A stretch of 64,000 bases of DNA from Georgenia thermotolerans (GTDB lineage Bacteria > Actinomycetota > Actinomycetes > Actinomycetales > Actinomycetaceae), in assembly GCF_009193185.1 (NCBI RefSeq), contig NZ_VUKF01000010.1, positions 43,066 through 107,065 of the forward strand. Reading direction: 5' to 3'. The position numbers were made by a program, and so were the translations under genes. Positions 27,266-37,456 of this stretch are shown here, piece after piece. The notes beneath the pieces were generated by a model. The model was not told the origin of the DNA. It searched no databases and worked only from the letters and a program-made list of their open reading frames with translations. Within the stretch, counting starts at the first letter, position 1, and every line of letters starts with the position of its first letter.

Positions 27266-28701
27266 GCCGGCACCGGGCCGACGTGCCCCACGACCAGCAC
27301 CCCGCCCAGGCCGAGGCGGTCGAGGCGCCCGCGCTGCCCGCGCCCGAGCCGGACGGCACGCCCACCGGCGTGTGGTCCACCGGCACCGGCCGCGGAGATG
27401 ACGGCGCGCTGCGCGTGGCCGGCCTGGACGTGCGCGACCTCGCCCGCGAGCACGGCACCCCGGCCTACGTCGTCGACGAGGCGGACCTGCGCACGCGGGC
27501 CCGCGCCTACGCCACCGCCTTCGCCGAGGCGTTCGCGCCCGAGGCCGGCCTGGCCGGGGCGGACGTCTACTACGCCGGCAAGGCGTTCCTGTCCGTCGCC
27601 GTCGCCCGCTGGGTGCACGAGGAGGGCCTGCGGGTCGACACCGCCACCGGCGGCGAGCTCGCCGTCGCCCTGCGCGCCGGCGTGCCGGGAGAGGCCATCG
27701 GCCTGCACGGGAACAACAAGTCCGACGCGGAGCTGACCACCGCCCTCGAGCACGGGGTGGGCCGCGTCGTCGTCGACTCCCTGCCCGAGATCGAGCGGGT
27801 GGCCGCCGTCGCCGAGCGCCTCGGCGTCGTCGCCCCGGTCATGGTGCGGGTGACCACCGGCGTGCACGCCGGCGGGCACCAGTTCATCGCCACCGCCCAC
27901 GAGGACCAGAAGTTCGGCCTGTCGCTGACCTCCGGCGCCGCGCGCAAGGCCGTCGACGAGATCCTCGCCCGTCCCGGGCTGGACCTGATCGGCCTGCACT
28001 CGCACATCGGCTCGCAGATCCTCGACCTGGCCGGCTTCGAGGTGGCCGCCCGCGCGGTGCTGGGCCTGCGCGCCGAGGTCGCGGCGCAGACCGGCCACCT
28101 CATGCCCGAGGTGGACCTCGGCGGCGGGTACGGCATCGCCTACACCGGCCACGAGGGCCCCGCGCCCACCCCGGCGCAGATCGCCACCACCCTCGCCGAC
28201 GTCGTGCGCCGGACCTGCGCCGAGCTCGGCACCCCGGTGCCGCGCATCTCGGTGGAGCCGGGCCGCTCGATCGTCGGCCCCTCCACCCTGACCCTGTACA
28301 CGGTGGGCACCGTCAAGGACGTCGCTCTCGACGACGGCGGCCGGCGCACCTACGTCAGCGTCGACGGCGGGATGAGCGACAACATCCGCCCGGCGCTGTA
28401 CGAGGCCGAGTACACCGCGGCGCTGGCCTCGCGCGCCTCCGACGCCGAGCCGGTCCGCGCCCGGGTGGTGGGCAAGCACTGCGAGAGCGGCGACATCGTC
28501 GTCCACGGCGTCGCCCTGCCCGGCGACGTGCACGACGGCGACCTGCTCGCCGTCCCGGCCACCGGCGCCTACGGCCGCTCGATGGCCAGCAACTACAACC
28601 TCGTGCCCCGCCCGCCGGTCCTCGCCGTGCGCGACGGCGCCGCGCGGGTGCTCGTGCGACGCGAGACGATCGAGGACCTGCTCGCCCTCGACGAGGGCTG
28701 A
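27262..28701 (+). CDS. lysA: Diaminopimelate decarboxylase
   Basis: PLP enzyme converting meso-diaminopimelate to lysine, the last lysine step. 479 aa, somewhat longer than usual because of a ~50-residue polar N-terminus (PHDQHPAQAEAVEAPAL). Motifs: VYYAGKAFLS (PLP Lys near residue 106), HSHIGSQI, EVDLGGGYGIAY, EPGRSIVGP and the C-terminal CESGD. The GTG start overlaps the argS stop, with GGAG inside argS. Likely translated by coupling to argS. Confidence 0.95.
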   Translation: MSRHRADVPHDQHPAQAEAVEAPALPAPEPDGTPTGVWSTGTGRGDDGALRVAGLDVRDLAREHGTPAYVVDEADLRTRARAYATAFAEAFAPEAGLAGADVYYAGKAFLSVAVARWVHEEGLRVDTATGGELAVALRAGVPGEAIGLHGNNKSDAELTTALEHGVGRVVVDSLPEIERVAAVAERLGVVAPVMVRVTTGVHAGGHQFIATAHEDQKFGLSLTSGAARKAVDEILARPGLDLIGLHSHIGSQILDLAGFEVAARAVLGLRAEVAAQTGHLMPEVDLGGGYGIAYTGHEGPAPTPAQIATTLADVVRRTCAELGTPVPRISVEPGRSIVGPSTLTLYTVGTVKDVALDDGGRRTYVSVDGGMSDNIRPALYEAEYTAALASRASDAEPVRARVVGKHCESGDIVVHGVALPGDVHDGDLLAVPATGAYGRSMASNYNLVPRPPVLAVRDGAARVLVRRETIEDLLALDEG

Positions 28702-28760
28702 CCGTGACGAGCGGGAACGCGGCGCCGACGGTCCGTGGACACCGTCGGGGCCCCCGCCCG

Positions 28761-28781
28761 CCCGCCCCTATCCTGGGCGGG
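28761..28781 (+). promoter_or_regulatory. hom promoter inside an inverted repeat
   Basis: TATCCT (28769-28774) is flanked by CCCGCCC (28761-28767) and GGGCGGG (28775-28781). A second small hairpin CCCC-ATC-GGGG follows at 28784-28794. It is either the -10 box of hom within an operator-like palindrome or a hairpin ending lysA transcription. Confidence 0.45.
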
Positions 28782-28834
28782 ACCCCCATCGGGGCCGCGC
28801 CGTCCGGTGGCGCGGGGAAGGAGAGGACGACCCG

Positions 28835-30142
28835 GTGAGCACTTCCACCGACTCACGCGTCGTGCGCGTCGCCCTGCTGGGCTGCGGCACGGTCGGCTCG
28901 CAGGTCGTGCGCCTGCTGCACGAGCACGCCGACGACCTCGCCGCCCGCGCCGGCGCCCGGCTCGAGCTCGTCGGGATCGCGGTGCGCGACACCGCCGCCG
29001 AGCGCGCCCCGTGGGTGCCGCGCGAGCTGCTCACCGACGACGCCGAGACGCTGGTGCGCTCGGCCGACGTCGTCATCGAGCTCATCGGCGGCACCGGGAC
29101 GGTGCGCCACCTCGTCCTCGCCGCCCTGGACAACGGTGCCTCGGTCGTCACCGGCAACAAGGCCCTGCTGGCCGCGCACGGCCCCGAGGTGCACGGCGCC
29201 GCCAAGCGCAGCGGCGCCGACCTGTACTACGAGGCGGCCGTGGCCGGCGCGGTGCCGGTGGTCTACGGGCTGCGCGAGTCCCTCGCCGGGGACAACGTCA
29301 ACGCGGTGCTCGGCATCGTCAACGGCACCACGAACTTCATCCTCGACGAGATGGCCACCAAGGGCCTGACCTTCGACGAGGCGCTGGCCGAGGCGCAGGC
29401 GCTCGGCTACGCCGAGGCGGACCCCACCGCCGACGTCGACGGGCACGACGCCGCCGCCAAGGCGGCCATCCTCGCCTCCCTCGCCTTCCACACCCGCGTG
29501 GCCATCGAGGACGTGCCGGTCACCGGCATCCGCGACGTCACCGCCGAGGACATGGCCGAGGCCCGCCAGGCCGGGATGGTCATCAAGCTGCTCGCCGTGG
29601 CCCGGCGCGTCACCGACAACGGCACCCGCGGCATCAGCGTGCGCGTCCACCCCGCGCTGGTCCCGGCCACGCACCCCCTCGCCGCCGTGCACGGGGCGTT
29701 CAACGCCGTCCTCGTCGAGGCCGAGGCCGCCGGCCGGCTGATGTTCTACGGTCAGGGCGCCGGCGGGGCGCCGACGGCGTCGGCGGTGCTCGGCGACCTC
29801 GTCGCCGCGGCCAGCCACAAGGTCCACGGCGGCAACGCCCCGCGCGAGTCCACCTACGCCGCGCTGCCCCTGCTCGACCCCGAGCACACCCCCGCCCGCA
29901 CCCAGGTGGAGATCCGGCTGGTCGACCAGCCCGGCACGCTCTCCGCCGTCGCGGGTATCTACGGCCGCAACGGCGTCTCGATCGAGAGCGTGCGCCAGAC
30001 CGGCGCCGACGAGAACGACGCGCGAGTGACCATCACCAGCCACCGGTCCACCGAGGCGGCGCTGGCGCGGACCGTGGCCGAGCTGTCCGAGGACCCGCGC
30101 GTGCACGAGGTCGTCTCGGTGATGAGAGTCGAGGGAGTCTGA
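28835..30142 (+). CDS. hom: Homoserine dehydrogenase
   Basis: Reduces aspartate semialdehyde to homoserine, the branch point to threonine and methionine. 435 aa: NAD(P)-binding [23 protein letters not shown], catalytic region [13 protein letters not shown] and NGTTNFIL, and a C-terminal ACT domain (about 355-435, [22 protein letters not shown]) for threonine feedback. The GTG start is preceded by GGGAAGGAGAGG. The stop overlaps thrC (TGATG). Confidence 0.97.
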   Translation: MSTSTDSRVVRVALLGCGTVGSQVVRLLHEHADDLAARAGARLELVGIAVRDTAAERAPWVPRELLTDDAETLVRSADVVIELIGGTGTVRHLVLAALDNGASVVTGNKALLAAHGPEVHGAAKRSGADLYYEAAVAGAVPVVYGLRESLAGDNVNAVLGIVNGTTNFILDEMATKGLTFDEALAEAQALGYAEADPTADVDGHDAAAKAAILASLAFHTRVAIEDVPVTGIRDVTAEDMAEARQAGMVIKLLAVARRVTDNGTRGISVRVHPALVPATHPLAAVHGAFNAVLVEAEAAGRLMFYGQGAGGAPTASAVLGDLVAAASHKVHGGNAPRESTYAALPLLDPEHTPARTQVEIRLVDQPGTLSAVAGIYGRNGVSIESVRQTGADENDARVTITSHRSTEAALARTVAELSEDPRVHEVVSVMRVEGV

Positions 30143-31242
30143 TGGCCCACCAGTGGCGCGGTCTGATCGAGGAGTACCGCGAGCGGCTGCCGATCGGCGA
30201 CGGCGACCCCGTCGTCACCCTGGGCGAGGGCGGCACCCCGCTGGTCGCCGCCCCCGCGCTGAGCGGGCGCACCGGCGCGGAGGTGTACGTCAAGGTCGAG
30301 GGGGCCAACCCCACCGGCTCCTTCAAGGACCGCGGCATGACCATGGCGATGTCCAAGGTCGCCGCCACCGACACCAAGATGGTCGTCTGCGCCTCGACCG
30401 GGAACACCTCGGCCTCCGCCGCCGCCTACGCCGTGCGCGCCGGGCTGGGCTGCGCCGTCGTGCTGCCCGCGGGCAAGATCGCCGCGGGCAAGCTCGCCCA
30501 GGCCATCGTCCACGGCGCCACCCTCGTGGCGGTGGACGGCAACTTCGACGACTGCCTGCGCATCGTGCGCGAGCTCGCCGAGACCTACCCGGTGGCGCTG
30601 GTGAACTCGGTCAACCCCTACCGGCTGCAGGGGCAGAAGACCGCCGCCTTCGAGGTGGTCGACGCCCTGGGCGACGCCCCGGACATCCACGTCCTGCCGG
30701 TGGGCAACGCCGGGAACATCTCGGCGTACTGGATGGGCTACAACGAGTACGCCGGGCGCACCACCGCCGCGTCCGTCGACGACGTCGCGACGCGCCTCCC
30801 CGCCGTGGCCACCCGCACCCCGCAGATGTGGGGCGTGCAGGCCGAGGGCGCGGCCCCCTTCGTCAAGGGCGCCCCGGTGGAGCACCCCGAGACCGTCGCC
30901 ACCGCCATCCGCATCGGCAACCCCGCCTCGTGGGCCTACGCCGCCGCCGCCCGCGACGACTCCGGCGGCCGCATCGACGCCGTCTCCGACGCGCAGATCC
31001 TCGACGCCCAGGCGCTGCTGGCCGCCGAGGTCGGCGTGTTCGTCGAGCCGGCGTCCGCGGCCTCGGTCGCCGGGCTGCTGCAGGCCGCCGAGCTGGGCCA
31101 GGTGCCCGCCGGCGCCCGGATCGTGTGCACCGTCACCGGCAACGGCCTGAAGGACACGGCGACGGCGCTGGGGGAGACCCGCGTCGAGCCGCGCGTCATC
31201 GCGCCCACCCTCGAGGCCGCCGTCGCGGCCCTGGCCCTCTAG
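30142..31242 (+). CDS. thrC: Threonine synthase
   Basis: PLP enzyme making threonine from O-phosphohomoserine. 366 aa, the short form typical of Actinobacteria. Motifs: [15 protein letters not shown] (PLP Lys), [28 protein letters not shown] (phosphate-binding Gly loop) and [10 protein letters not shown]. Translationally coupled to hom and followed 16 nt later by thrB. Confidence 0.96.
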   Translation: MAHQWRGLIEEYRERLPIGDGDPVVTLGEGGTPLVAAPALSGRTGAEVYVKVEGANPTGSFKDRGMTMAMSKVAATDTKMVVCASTGNTSASAAAYAVRAGLGCAVVLPAGKIAAGKLAQAIVHGATLVAVDGNFDDCLRIVRELAETYPVALVNSVNPYRLQGQKTAAFEVVDALGDAPDIHVLPVGNAGNISAYWMGYNEYAGRTTAASVDDVATRLPAVATRTPQMWGVQAEGAAPFVKGAPVEHPETVATAIRIGNPASWAYAAAARDDSGGRIDAVSDAQILDAQALLAAEVGVFVEPASAASVAGLLQAAELGQVPAGARIVCTVTGNGLKDTATALGETRVEPRVIAPTLEAAVAALAL

Positions 31243-31258
31243 GCCGCGGGCGGGACGC

Positions 31259-32149
31259 ATGCGGCTCGTGCGCGACCTGGTCCGGGTGCGGGTGCCGGCC
31301 ACCTCGGCCAACCTCGGCCCCGGCTTCGACACCCTCGGACTGGCGCTGGGCGTGTGGGACGAGGTCTCCGTGCGCGCCGTCGCCGGGGAGACCACGGTGC
31401 GGGTGACGGGGGAGGGGGCCGGGCAGCTGCCCGACGACGAGGCCCACCTCGTCGTGCGCGCCCTGCGCACCGGGCTCGAGCACGCCGGCGCCCCGCAGGC
31501 CGGCCTCGAGCTCGTCTGCCACAACGCCATCCCGCACGGGCGCGGCATGGGCTCCTCCGCGGCCGCCGTGGTCGCCGGCCTCGTGGCCGCGCGCGGCCTG
31601 GTCTCCGAGCCCGCGGCGCTCGACGACGACGCCGTCCTCGCCCTGGCCACGCAGATCGAGGGGCACCCGGACAACGCCGCGCCGGCGCTGTTCGGCGGGG
31701 CCACCGCCGCCTGGGTCGACGCCGACGGCCCGCACGCCGCCGCGATCCCGCTCGACGACGCCTTCACCCCGACCGTGCTCGTGCCGGCCGACCAGCTGCT
31801 CACGCACACCGCGCGGGCGGTGCTGCCCGGCGAGGTGCCGCACCGCGACGCCGCGTTCAACGTCGCCCGCACGGCCCTGCTGGTCCTCGCCCTGGGCGGG
31901 CGGCGCGAGCTGCTCATGGCCGCCACCCAGGACCGGCTGCACCAGCACTACCGCGCCGACGCCATGCGTGGGACCACCGAGGCGGTGCGCGCGCTGCGCG
32001 ATGCCGGCTGGCCCGCCGTCGTCTCCGGGGCGGGGCCGAGCGTGCTCGTCCTCGACGACCTCGACGACCGCACCGCCCAGGCGCTGACGAGCCACGGCTG
32101 GCGGGTGCTGCGCCCGGGGATCGCGCGTACCGGGGCGTACCTGTACTGA
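31259..32149 (+). CDS. thrB: Homoserine kinase (GHMP family)
   Basis: Phosphorylates homoserine to O-phosphohomoserine, the substrate of the preceding gene product. 296 aa: the N-terminal PATSANLGPGFDTLG and the ATP loop PHGRGMGSSAAAVVAGL are GHMP-kinase hallmarks; QIEGHPDNAAPALFGG and SGAGPSVLVL follow. It completes the hom-thrC-thrB block; transcription probably reads from the hom promoter. Confidence 0.96.
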   Translation: MRLVRDLVRVRVPATSANLGPGFDTLGLALGVWDEVSVRAVAGETTVRVTGEGAGQLPDDEAHLVVRALRTGLEHAGAPQAGLELVCHNAIPHGRGMGSSAAAVVAGLVAARGLVSEPAALDDDAVLALATQIEGHPDNAAPALFGGATAAWVDADGPHAAAIPLDDAFTPTVLVPADQLLTHTARAVLPGEVPHRDAAFNVARTALLVLALGGRRELLMAATQDRLHQHYRADAMRGTTEAVRALRDAGWPAVVSGAGPSVLVLDDLDDRTAQALTSHGWRVLRPGIARTGAYLY

Positions 32150-32286
32150 GGGCCGCGGCCCTCGACAGCGGGCGCGCCGACCTGGGATCCTGGAGGGGCG
32201 ACCTCGCCCGCACCTGCCCCGCCGGAGGGGAAGGAGACCTGGCGCACGGTTGCCGCGAAAAACCTCACCATCGGCGCCGCTGCTGA

Positions 32287-32500
32287 TAACATGGAGGCGC
32301 ACCGACTCCCTGCGGACGTCTTCCGCGCACCTGGGTGCGTCTACCACGTCGTCGTACAGACGGAGCATCGCCGCGAACCGCCGCACGAAGCGATTGTGCT
32401 GCGCGCCGGAGCGGCCCCCCGACACTCCCAGCCTTCTGGCTGGACCCAGACGACGTCCCCCCGCATCAGCGGCCGGACATCTACCGAGGGAAGGAACCTC
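32287..32500 (+). promoter_or_regulatory. Promoter and long leader of rho
   Basis: The 351-bp gap after thrB contains TAACAT (32287-32292) as a probable -10. This gives a leader of about 200 nt with C-rich, weakly structured stretches (for example 32415-32470). Rho is autoregulated in other bacteria by Rho-dependent attenuation in its leader, and these C-rich stretches could be rut sites. An in-frame ATG at 32291 overlaps the -10 and is not a plausible start. Confidence 0.5.
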
Positions 32501-34519
32501 GTGACCGACACTGTCGAAGCCCCCCAGAGCGCCAGCCGTTCCGGGCGAGGGGGCTCGCTGACCACCATGCGCCTGCCCGAGCTGCAGGCGCTGGCCAGCG
32601 AGATGGGTCTCAAGGGCACCACGAAGATGCGCAAGAGCGATCTCATCGCCGCCATCCGTGAGCGCCGTGGCGAGGGCGCTGCCTCCGCCGAGAAGTCCGC
32701 CAAGGCCGACAAGACCGAGAAGACGCCGGCCGCGGAGTCGGCCGAGAAGGCTCCCGCGCAGCAGGCCGGCGAGGACACGGCCCCCGCCGCGAAGGCCCCC
32801 GCGCAGCGCGCCACGCGCGCCCGTCGCGCCGTCGCCCCCGCCCAGGCGCCCGCCGCCACCGACGGCGCCGAGAGCGCCCCCGCCGCGAGCACCGCCGCCC
32901 AGCAGGCTCCCGCCGAGGCCCCGGCCACGTCCGCCGAGACGTCCGCCCGCACCGAGGGCCTCGACCTCGGCCTGGGCGAGCACGCCCCCCGCGCGCGCCG
33001 CGGCTCGCGCCGGGCCACCGCGCCGACGGCCACGCCGGAGTCGCACGACGACGCCAAGGAGGCGCTCAAGCGCGAGCTGGCCGCCCAGGCCGCCGCGAAG
33101 AACGGCGGCGCCGCCGAGGAGCCGCTGCTCACCCTCGACGCGCTCGGCGAGGCCGCCGCGCGGCGCCGGGCGACCGAGCACGAGCACGACGGCCAGCACC
33201 CGCACGGCCAGCAGCGGCCCCGGCGCGACGACGCCGAGGACGACCGCGGCGCGCGCAGCCGCCGCCGCAACCGCGACCGCGGGCGCGACCGCAAGCGCCG
33301 CACCGGCCGGCCCGGCGACTTCGCCTTCGACGAGCCGGTGGAGGTCGGCGAGGACGACGTCCTGCTGCCCGTCGCCGGCATCCTCGACATCCTCGACAAC
33401 TACGCGTTCGTGCGGACCTCGGGCTACCTGCCCGGACCGAACGACGTCTACGTCACCCTGGGCCAGGTCAAGCGCAACGGCCTGCGCCGCGGCGACGCCA
33501 TCACCGGCGCCGTGCGCCAGCCCCACGAGGGCGAGGGCGAGAACAAGCGCCAGAAGTTCAACGCCCTGGTGCGCCTCGACGCCGTCAACGGCATGAGCGT
33601 GGACAAGGCGCGCCAGCGCCCGGAGTTCAACAAGCTCACCCCGCTCTACCCGCAGGAGCAGCTGCGGCTGGAGACCACGCCCAAGGCCATCACGCCGCGC
33701 GTCATCGACCTCGTCGCCCCCATCGGCAAGGGCCAGCGCGGCCTCATCGTGGCCCCGCCCAAGGCCGGCAAGACGATCATCATGCAGCAGATCGCCAACG
33801 CGATCGCCGTGAACAACCCCAACGTCCACCTCATGGTGGTCCTCGTGGACGAGCGTCCCGAGGAGGTCACGGACATGCAGCGGATGGTCAAGGGCGAGGT
33901 CATCGCCTCGACCTTCGACCGCCCCGCCTCCGACCACACCATCGTCGCCGAGCTGGCCATCGAGCGGGCCAAGCGCCTGGTCGAGCTGGGCCAGGACGTC
34001 GTCGTGCTGCTCGACTCCCTGACCCGCCTCTCGCGCGCCTACAACCTCGCGGCCCCCGCGTCCGGGCGCATCCTCTCCGGCGGCGTGGACGCCTCGGCGC
34101 TGTACCCGCCGAAGAAGTTCTTCGGCGCCGCGCGCAACATCGAGCACGGCGGCTCGCTGACGATCCTCGCCTCGGCGCTGGTCGAGACCGGCTCGAAGAT
34201 GGACGAGGTGATCTTCGAGGAGTTCAAGGGCACGGGCAACATGGAGCTGCGCCTGTCCCGCCAGCTGGCGGACAAGCGGATCTTCCCCGCCGTGGACATC
34301 AACGCCTCCGGCACCCGCCGCGAGGAGCTGCTCATGGCGCCGGAGGAGCTGAAGATCGTCTGGAAGCTGCGCCGCGTCATGGGCGCGCTGGACCAGCAGC
34401 AGGCCATCGACCTGCTCCTGGGCAAGCTGCGGGAGACGACGTCGAACGCCGAGTTCCTGCTCACCGTCCAGAAGACCTCGCCCAGCCCGACCGGCGAGCC
34501 CGAGCTCGCCATCCGCTGA
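32501..34519 (+). CDS. rho: Transcription termination factor Rho
   Basis: Hexameric RNA-dependent ATPase that ends transcription. 672 aa against about 420 in E. coli. The SAP-like Rho N domain (about 20-60, [21 protein letters not shown]) is followed by an insertion of some 210 residues, first Ala/Pro/Lys then Arg/Asp-rich ([20 protein letters not shown]). The cold-shock RNA-binding domain and the ATPase come next, with Walker A PPKAGKT near residue 420 and [15 protein letters not shown]. Such insertions are typical of Actinobacteria and extend RNA binding. The start is GTG 32501 with GGAAGGA upstream. Repeat cluster B follows the stop and can fold into a hairpin. Confidence 0.97.
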   Translation: MTDTVEAPQSASRSGRGGSLTTMRLPELQALASEMGLKGTTKMRKSDLIAAIRERRGEGAASAEKSAKADKTEKTPAAESAEKAPAQQAGEDTAPAAKAPAQRATRARRAVAPAQAPAATDGAESAPAASTAAQQAPAEAPATSAETSARTEGLDLGLGEHAPRARRGSRRATAPTATPESHDDAKEALKRELAAQAAAKNGGAAEEPLLTLDALGEAAARRRATEHEHDGQHPHGQQRPRRDDAEDDRGARSRRRNRDRGRDRKRRTGRPGDFAFDEPVEVGEDDVLLPVAGILDILDNYAFVRTSGYLPGPNDVYVTLGQVKRNGLRRGDAITGAVRQPHEGEGENKRQKFNALVRLDAVNGMSVDKARQRPEFNKLTPLYPQEQLRLETTPKAITPRVIDLVAPIGKGQRGLIVAPPKAGKTIIMQQIANAIAVNNPNVHLMVVLVDERPEEVTDMQRMVKGEVIASTFDRPASDHTIVAELAIERAKRLVELGQDVVVLLDSLTRLSRAYNLAAPASGRILSGGVDASALYPPKKFFGAARNIEHGGSLTILASALVETGSKMDEVIFEEFKGTGNMELRLSRQLADKRIFPAVDINASGTRREELLMAPEELKIVWKLRRVMGALDQQQAIDLLLGKLRETTSNAEFLLTVQKTSPSPTGEPELAIR

Positions 34520-34526
34520 CCCTCGG

Positions 34527-34616
34527 TGAGACGTCAAGTACGGCGCGAGACGTCAAGAAGTGCAAGCGAGCCCTTGAGCACAAGTTGACGTCTCGCGCGC
34601 AAGGTGACGTCTCGCC
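34527..34616. repeat. Repeat cluster B: two direct and two inverted copies of the GAGACGTCA element after rho
   Basis: Copies at about 34528-34540 and 34545-34560 read GAGACGTCAAG. Copies at 34585-34597 and 34604-34615 are inverted (GACGTCTCG). GCGAGACGTCAA and TTGACGTCTCGC form a 12-bp stem around a ~29-nt centre, so this cluster could act as the rho terminator. Confidence 0.9.
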
Positions 34617-34681
34617 ACCTGCGCGGGGTGGCGTCGCTCACAGCGGCGCCGCTCGGTGTGACCGGGCGCGATCGCGTCTGG

Positions 34682-34687
34682 CAGAAT
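34682..34687 (+). promoter_or_regulatory. -10 box of rpmE (CAGAAT)
   Basis: CAGAAT 68 nt before the rpmE start. The leader contains a small GTGCG/CGCAC hairpin. Ribosomal-protein leaders are often autoregulatory, but nothing here proves it. Confidence 0.55.
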
Positions 34688-34755
34688 GTCTCGTCGGCTT
34701 CCGGTTCACGTGCGTGCCGCGCACGACCCGGGGCATCCACGAACCTAGGAGAATC

Positions 34756-34977
34756 ATGAAGCAGGGCATCCACCCCGAGTACGTCACCACCACCGTGACG
34801 TGCACCTGCGGGAACACCTTCACCACCCGCAGCGCCGCGACGAGCGGCGAGATCCGCGCCGACGTGTGCAGCGCCTGCCACCCGTTCTACACGGGCAAGC
34901 AGAAGATCCTCGACACCGGTGGCCGCGTCGCCCGCTTCGAGGCCCGTTACGGCAAGAAGGCGGCCAAGCAGGCCTAG
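34756..34977 (+). CDS. rpmE: 50S ribosomal protein L31, zinc-binding form
   Basis: A 73-aa large-subunit protein. It starts [10 protein letters not shown] and keeps the zinc ligands CTCGNTF and [12 protein letters not shown], so it is the C+ (zinc-containing) form rather than the zinc-starvation paralogue. [12 protein letters not shown] is the usual C-terminus. The start ATG 34756 has TAGGAG upstream. rpmE between rho and prfA is the standard actinobacterial order. Confidence 0.97.
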   Translation: MKQGIHPEYVTTTVTCTCGNTFTTRSAATSGEIRADVCSACHPFYTGKQKILDTGGRVARFEARYGKKAAKQA

Positions 34978-34985
34978 CCGTTCCT

Positions 34986-35040
34986 CAGCGCCGGCGGTGA
35001 CGTCGACGGACCCTTCGGTCCGCGGCTCCCGCCGGCGCTG
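34986..35040 (+). terminator. Two-tier hairpin between rpmE and prfA
   Basis: Outer 12-bp stem CAGCGCCGGCGG/CCGCCGGCGCTG (34986-34997 with 35029-35040) encloses an inner GGACC-CTTC-GGTCC hairpin. It lies 9 nt after the rpmE stop and 31 nt before prfA. It may end rpmE transcription partially and let the remainder read into prfA. Confidence 0.7.
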
Positions 35041-35070
35041 TCGTATCCGGTCCGAGAGAAGGGGAGAGCG

Positions 35071-36162
35071 TTGAGCGAGGACATGGGCATCGAGCCGCTG
35101 CTGGCCGAGCACGCCGAGATCGAGCAGGCCATGGCCGACCCCGCCGTGCACGCCGACCCCGGCCGGGCCCGCCAGCTGGGCCGGCGCTACGCCGAGCTCG
35201 GCCGCATCGTCCGCGCCCACCACGCCTGGCAGCAGGCCGACGGCGACCTCGCCGCCGGCCGCGAGCTCGCCGAGGCCGACGCGTCCTTCGCCGAGGAGCT
35301 CCCTGCCCTCGAGGCCGCCGCCGCCGAGGCTGCCGAGCACCTCCACAAGGTCCTCGTCCCCACCGACCCCGACGACGCCCGCGACGTCATCCTCGAGGTC
35401 AAGGCGGGGGAGGGCGGCGAGGAGTCGGCCCTCTTCGCCGGGGACCTGCTGCGGATGTACCTGCGCTACGCCGAGCGGCAGGGCTGGACCACCCAGATCC
35501 TCGACGCCACCGAGTCCGACCTGGGCGGGTACAAGGACGTCTCCGTCGCCATCAAGACCCGGGGCGTCCCGCAGGACCCCGCCGACGGCGTGTGGGCGCA
35601 CCTGAAGTACGAGGGCGGCGTGCACCGGGTCCAGCGGGTGCCGGTGACCGAGTCCCAGGGCCGCATCCACACCTCCGCGGCCGGCGTGCTCGTCCTGCCC
35701 GAGGTCGACGACCCCGGCGAGGTCGAGATCGACCCCAACGACCTGCGCATCGACGTCTACCGCTCCTCCGGCCCGGGCGGGCAGAGCGTCAACACCACCG
35801 ACTCCGCGGTGCGCATCACCCACCTGCCCACCGGCATCGTCGTCTCGATGCAGAACGAGAAGTCCCAGCTGCAGAACCGCGAGCAGGCCCTGCGGGTGCT
35901 GCGCGCCCGGCTGCTCGCCGCCCGGCAGGAGGAAGCCGCGGCCGCCGCCTCCGAGCAGCGCCGCTCCCAGGTGCGCACCGTCGACCGCTCCGAGCGCATC
36001 CGCACCTACAACTTCCCCGAGAACCGCATCGCCGACCACCGCACCGGGTACAAGGCCTACAACCTCGACCACGTCCTCGACGGCGACCTCGGTCCGGTCA
36101 TCGCCTCCGCCGTGGAGATGGACGAGGCCGAGCGCCTCGCCGCCGCGGCCCACCGGGACTGA
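35071..36162 (+). CDS. prfA: Peptide chain release factor 1
   Basis: Recognises UAA and UAG and triggers peptide release. 363 aa: [17 protein letters not shown] includes the PxT stop-codon discriminator of RF1 (Pro-Val-Thr here), and [16 protein letters not shown] carries the catalytic GGQ whose Gln is methylated by PrmC, encoded next. The start is TTG 35071 with GGGGAGAG 4-5 nt upstream; an ATG four codons on is too far from that RBS. The stop is 1 nt before prmC. Confidence 0.96.
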   Translation: MSEDMGIEPLLAEHAEIEQAMADPAVHADPGRARQLGRRYAELGRIVRAHHAWQQADGDLAAGRELAEADASFAEELPALEAAAAEAAEHLHKVLVPTDPDDARDVILEVKAGEGGEESALFAGDLLRMYLRYAERQGWTTQILDATESDLGGYKDVSVAIKTRGVPQDPADGVWAHLKYEGGVHRVQRVPVTESQGRIHTSAAGVLVLPEVDDPGEVEIDPNDLRIDVYRSSGPGGQSVNTTDSAVRITHLPTGIVVSMQNEKSQLQNREQALRVLRARLLAARQEEAAAAASEQRRSQVRTVDRSERIRTYNFPENRIADHRTGYKAYNLDHVLDGDLGPVIASAVEMDEAERLAAAAHRD

Positions 36163-36163
36163 C

Positions 36164-37054
36164 GTGGCCGACGACGGCGCCGCCTGGCGCCCCGAGGTGA
36201 CCGTGCGCCAGGCGGTCGCCGGGGCGGCGCTCCTGCTCGCCGAGGCCGGCGTGCCCTCCGCCGACGTCGACGCCCGCCTGCTGGCCGAGCACGTCCTCGG
36301 CCGATCCCTCTTCCTCGTCCCGGCCGCGAGCACCTTCGCCGACCTGGGGGTGGGGCTGCAGACCCGCTACGCCGAGCTGGTCGACCGGCGCCGGCGCCGC
36401 GAGCCCCTCCAGCACATCACCGGCCAGATGCCCTTCCGCCACCTCGTCCTGTCCGCCGCGCCCGGCGCGTTCGTCGTGCGCCCGGAGACCGAGGTCGTCG
36501 CCGGCGTCGCTGTCGAGGCCGCCGCGGCCCTCGCCGCCGGGGGCGGCACGCCCGTCGTCGTCGACCTGTGCACCGGGTCGGGCGCGATCGCCCTGGCCGT
36601 CGCGACCGAGGTGCCGGGCGCCCGCGTGCACGCCGTCGAGATCTCCCCGGACGCGCTGGCCGTCGCGCGCCGCAACGTCGACGCCCTCGCCCCGGCGGTC
36701 GACCTGGTGCTGGGCGACGCGGCCACCGCGCTGCCCGACCTCGACGGCGCCGTCGACGTCGTCGTCTCCAACCCGCCCTACATCCCGCCCGACGCCGTGC
36801 CGCGCGAGCAGGAGGTCCGCGACCACGACCCCGACCTCGCCCTCTACGGCGGCGGGCCCGACGGGCTGGAGGTCCCGCGCGCCGTCGTGCGCACCGCCGC
36901 GCGGCTGCTGCGCCCCGGCGGCACCTTCGTCATGGAGCACGCCGAGGTGCAGGCCGAGGCGGTGCGCGCGCTGGTCGCCGCCGCCGGCCTCGGGGACGTC
37001 CGCACCGGCCAGGACCTCACCGGCCGCGACCGCTACGTCGTCGCCCGGCGCTGA
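36164..37054 (+). CDS. prmC: Release factor glutamine methyltransferase PrmC
   Basis: SAM-dependent enzyme methylating the Gln of the release-factor GGQ motif. 296 aa: an N-terminal helical domain (about 1-95), then a Rossmann methyltransferase with VVDLCTGSGAIALAVA (SAM loop) and the substrate motif VVSNPPYIP. GTG start directly after prfA. Its 3' end overlaps the VanZ-like gene on the opposite strand by 22 nt. Confidence 0.95.
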   Translation: MADDGAAWRPEVTVRQAVAGAALLLAEAGVPSADVDARLLAEHVLGRSLFLVPAASTFADLGVGLQTRYAELVDRRRRREPLQHITGQMPFRHLVLSAAPGAFVVRPETEVVAGVAVEAAAALAAGGGTPVVVDLCTGSGAIALAVATEVPGARVHAVEISPDALAVARRNVDALAPAVDLVLGDAATALPDLDGAVDVVVSNPPYIPPDAVPREQEVRDHDPDLALYGGGPDGLEVPRAVVRTAARLLRPGGTFVMEHAEVQAEAVRALVAAAGLGDVRTGQDLTGRDRYVVARR

Positions 37055-37407
37055 CGCACCACGGCGCGGGCGAGCGCGACGCCGGCGAGGACGCCGAGGA
37101 CGTCCGCGACCGCGTCGAGCGGGTCCCCGGAGCGGCCCGGCAGCAGCGTGTGCTGGACCACCTCGCTGACCACGGCGTGCGCGACGCCGAAGCCGACGAC
37201 GAGTGCGGGGAAGAGCCCGGCGCGCAGTGCGGTGAACGTCACGGCGGCGAAGACGGCCAGGTGGGCGAGCTTGTCCGCCCCGGGCACCGCGGTGGCGGCC
37301 GAGGGGGCGTGGGGCGCGTAGAGCACGAGCACCTGCACGACGAGCGCCGCACCCGCGGCGAGGGCCCACGCCCGGCGCGCGGGAGGGCGGGAGCGGGCGG
37401 ACGGCAC
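37033..37407 (-). CDS. VanZ-like family membrane protein
   Basis: A 124-aa protein with about four hydrophobic segments and the VanZ-like pattern: ADKLAHLAVFAAVTF, then SEVVQHTLLPGRSGDPLDAVADVLGVLAG. The function of the family outside teicoplanin resistance is unknown and resistance should not be assumed. I chose GTG 37407 because CATCCT (37415-37420) lies 7 nt upstream, matching other leaderless starts here. Divergent from tsaC across 49 bp. Confidence 0.75.
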   Translation of the reverse strand: MPSARSRPPARRAWALAAGAALVVQVLVLYAPHAPSAATAVPGADKLAHLAVFAAVTFTALRAGLFPALVVGFGVAHAVVSEVVQHTLLPGRSGDPLDAVADVLGVLAGVALARAVVRQRRATT

Positions 37408-37456
37408 GGGGGGCAGGATGTCACGTCGGTCCGGCGCGCGTGAAAGACTCACCCGC

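Noticed and set aside
28702..28834. Threonine/isoleucine leader-peptide attenuator before hom
   Set aside because: No short frame with Thr/Ile runs and an RBS is visible in the 133-bp gap.
32291..32500. 70-codon N-terminal extension of Rho
   Set aside because: The ATG overlaps the proposed -10 box, the sequence resembles no Rho, and GTG 32501 has a good ribosome binding site.
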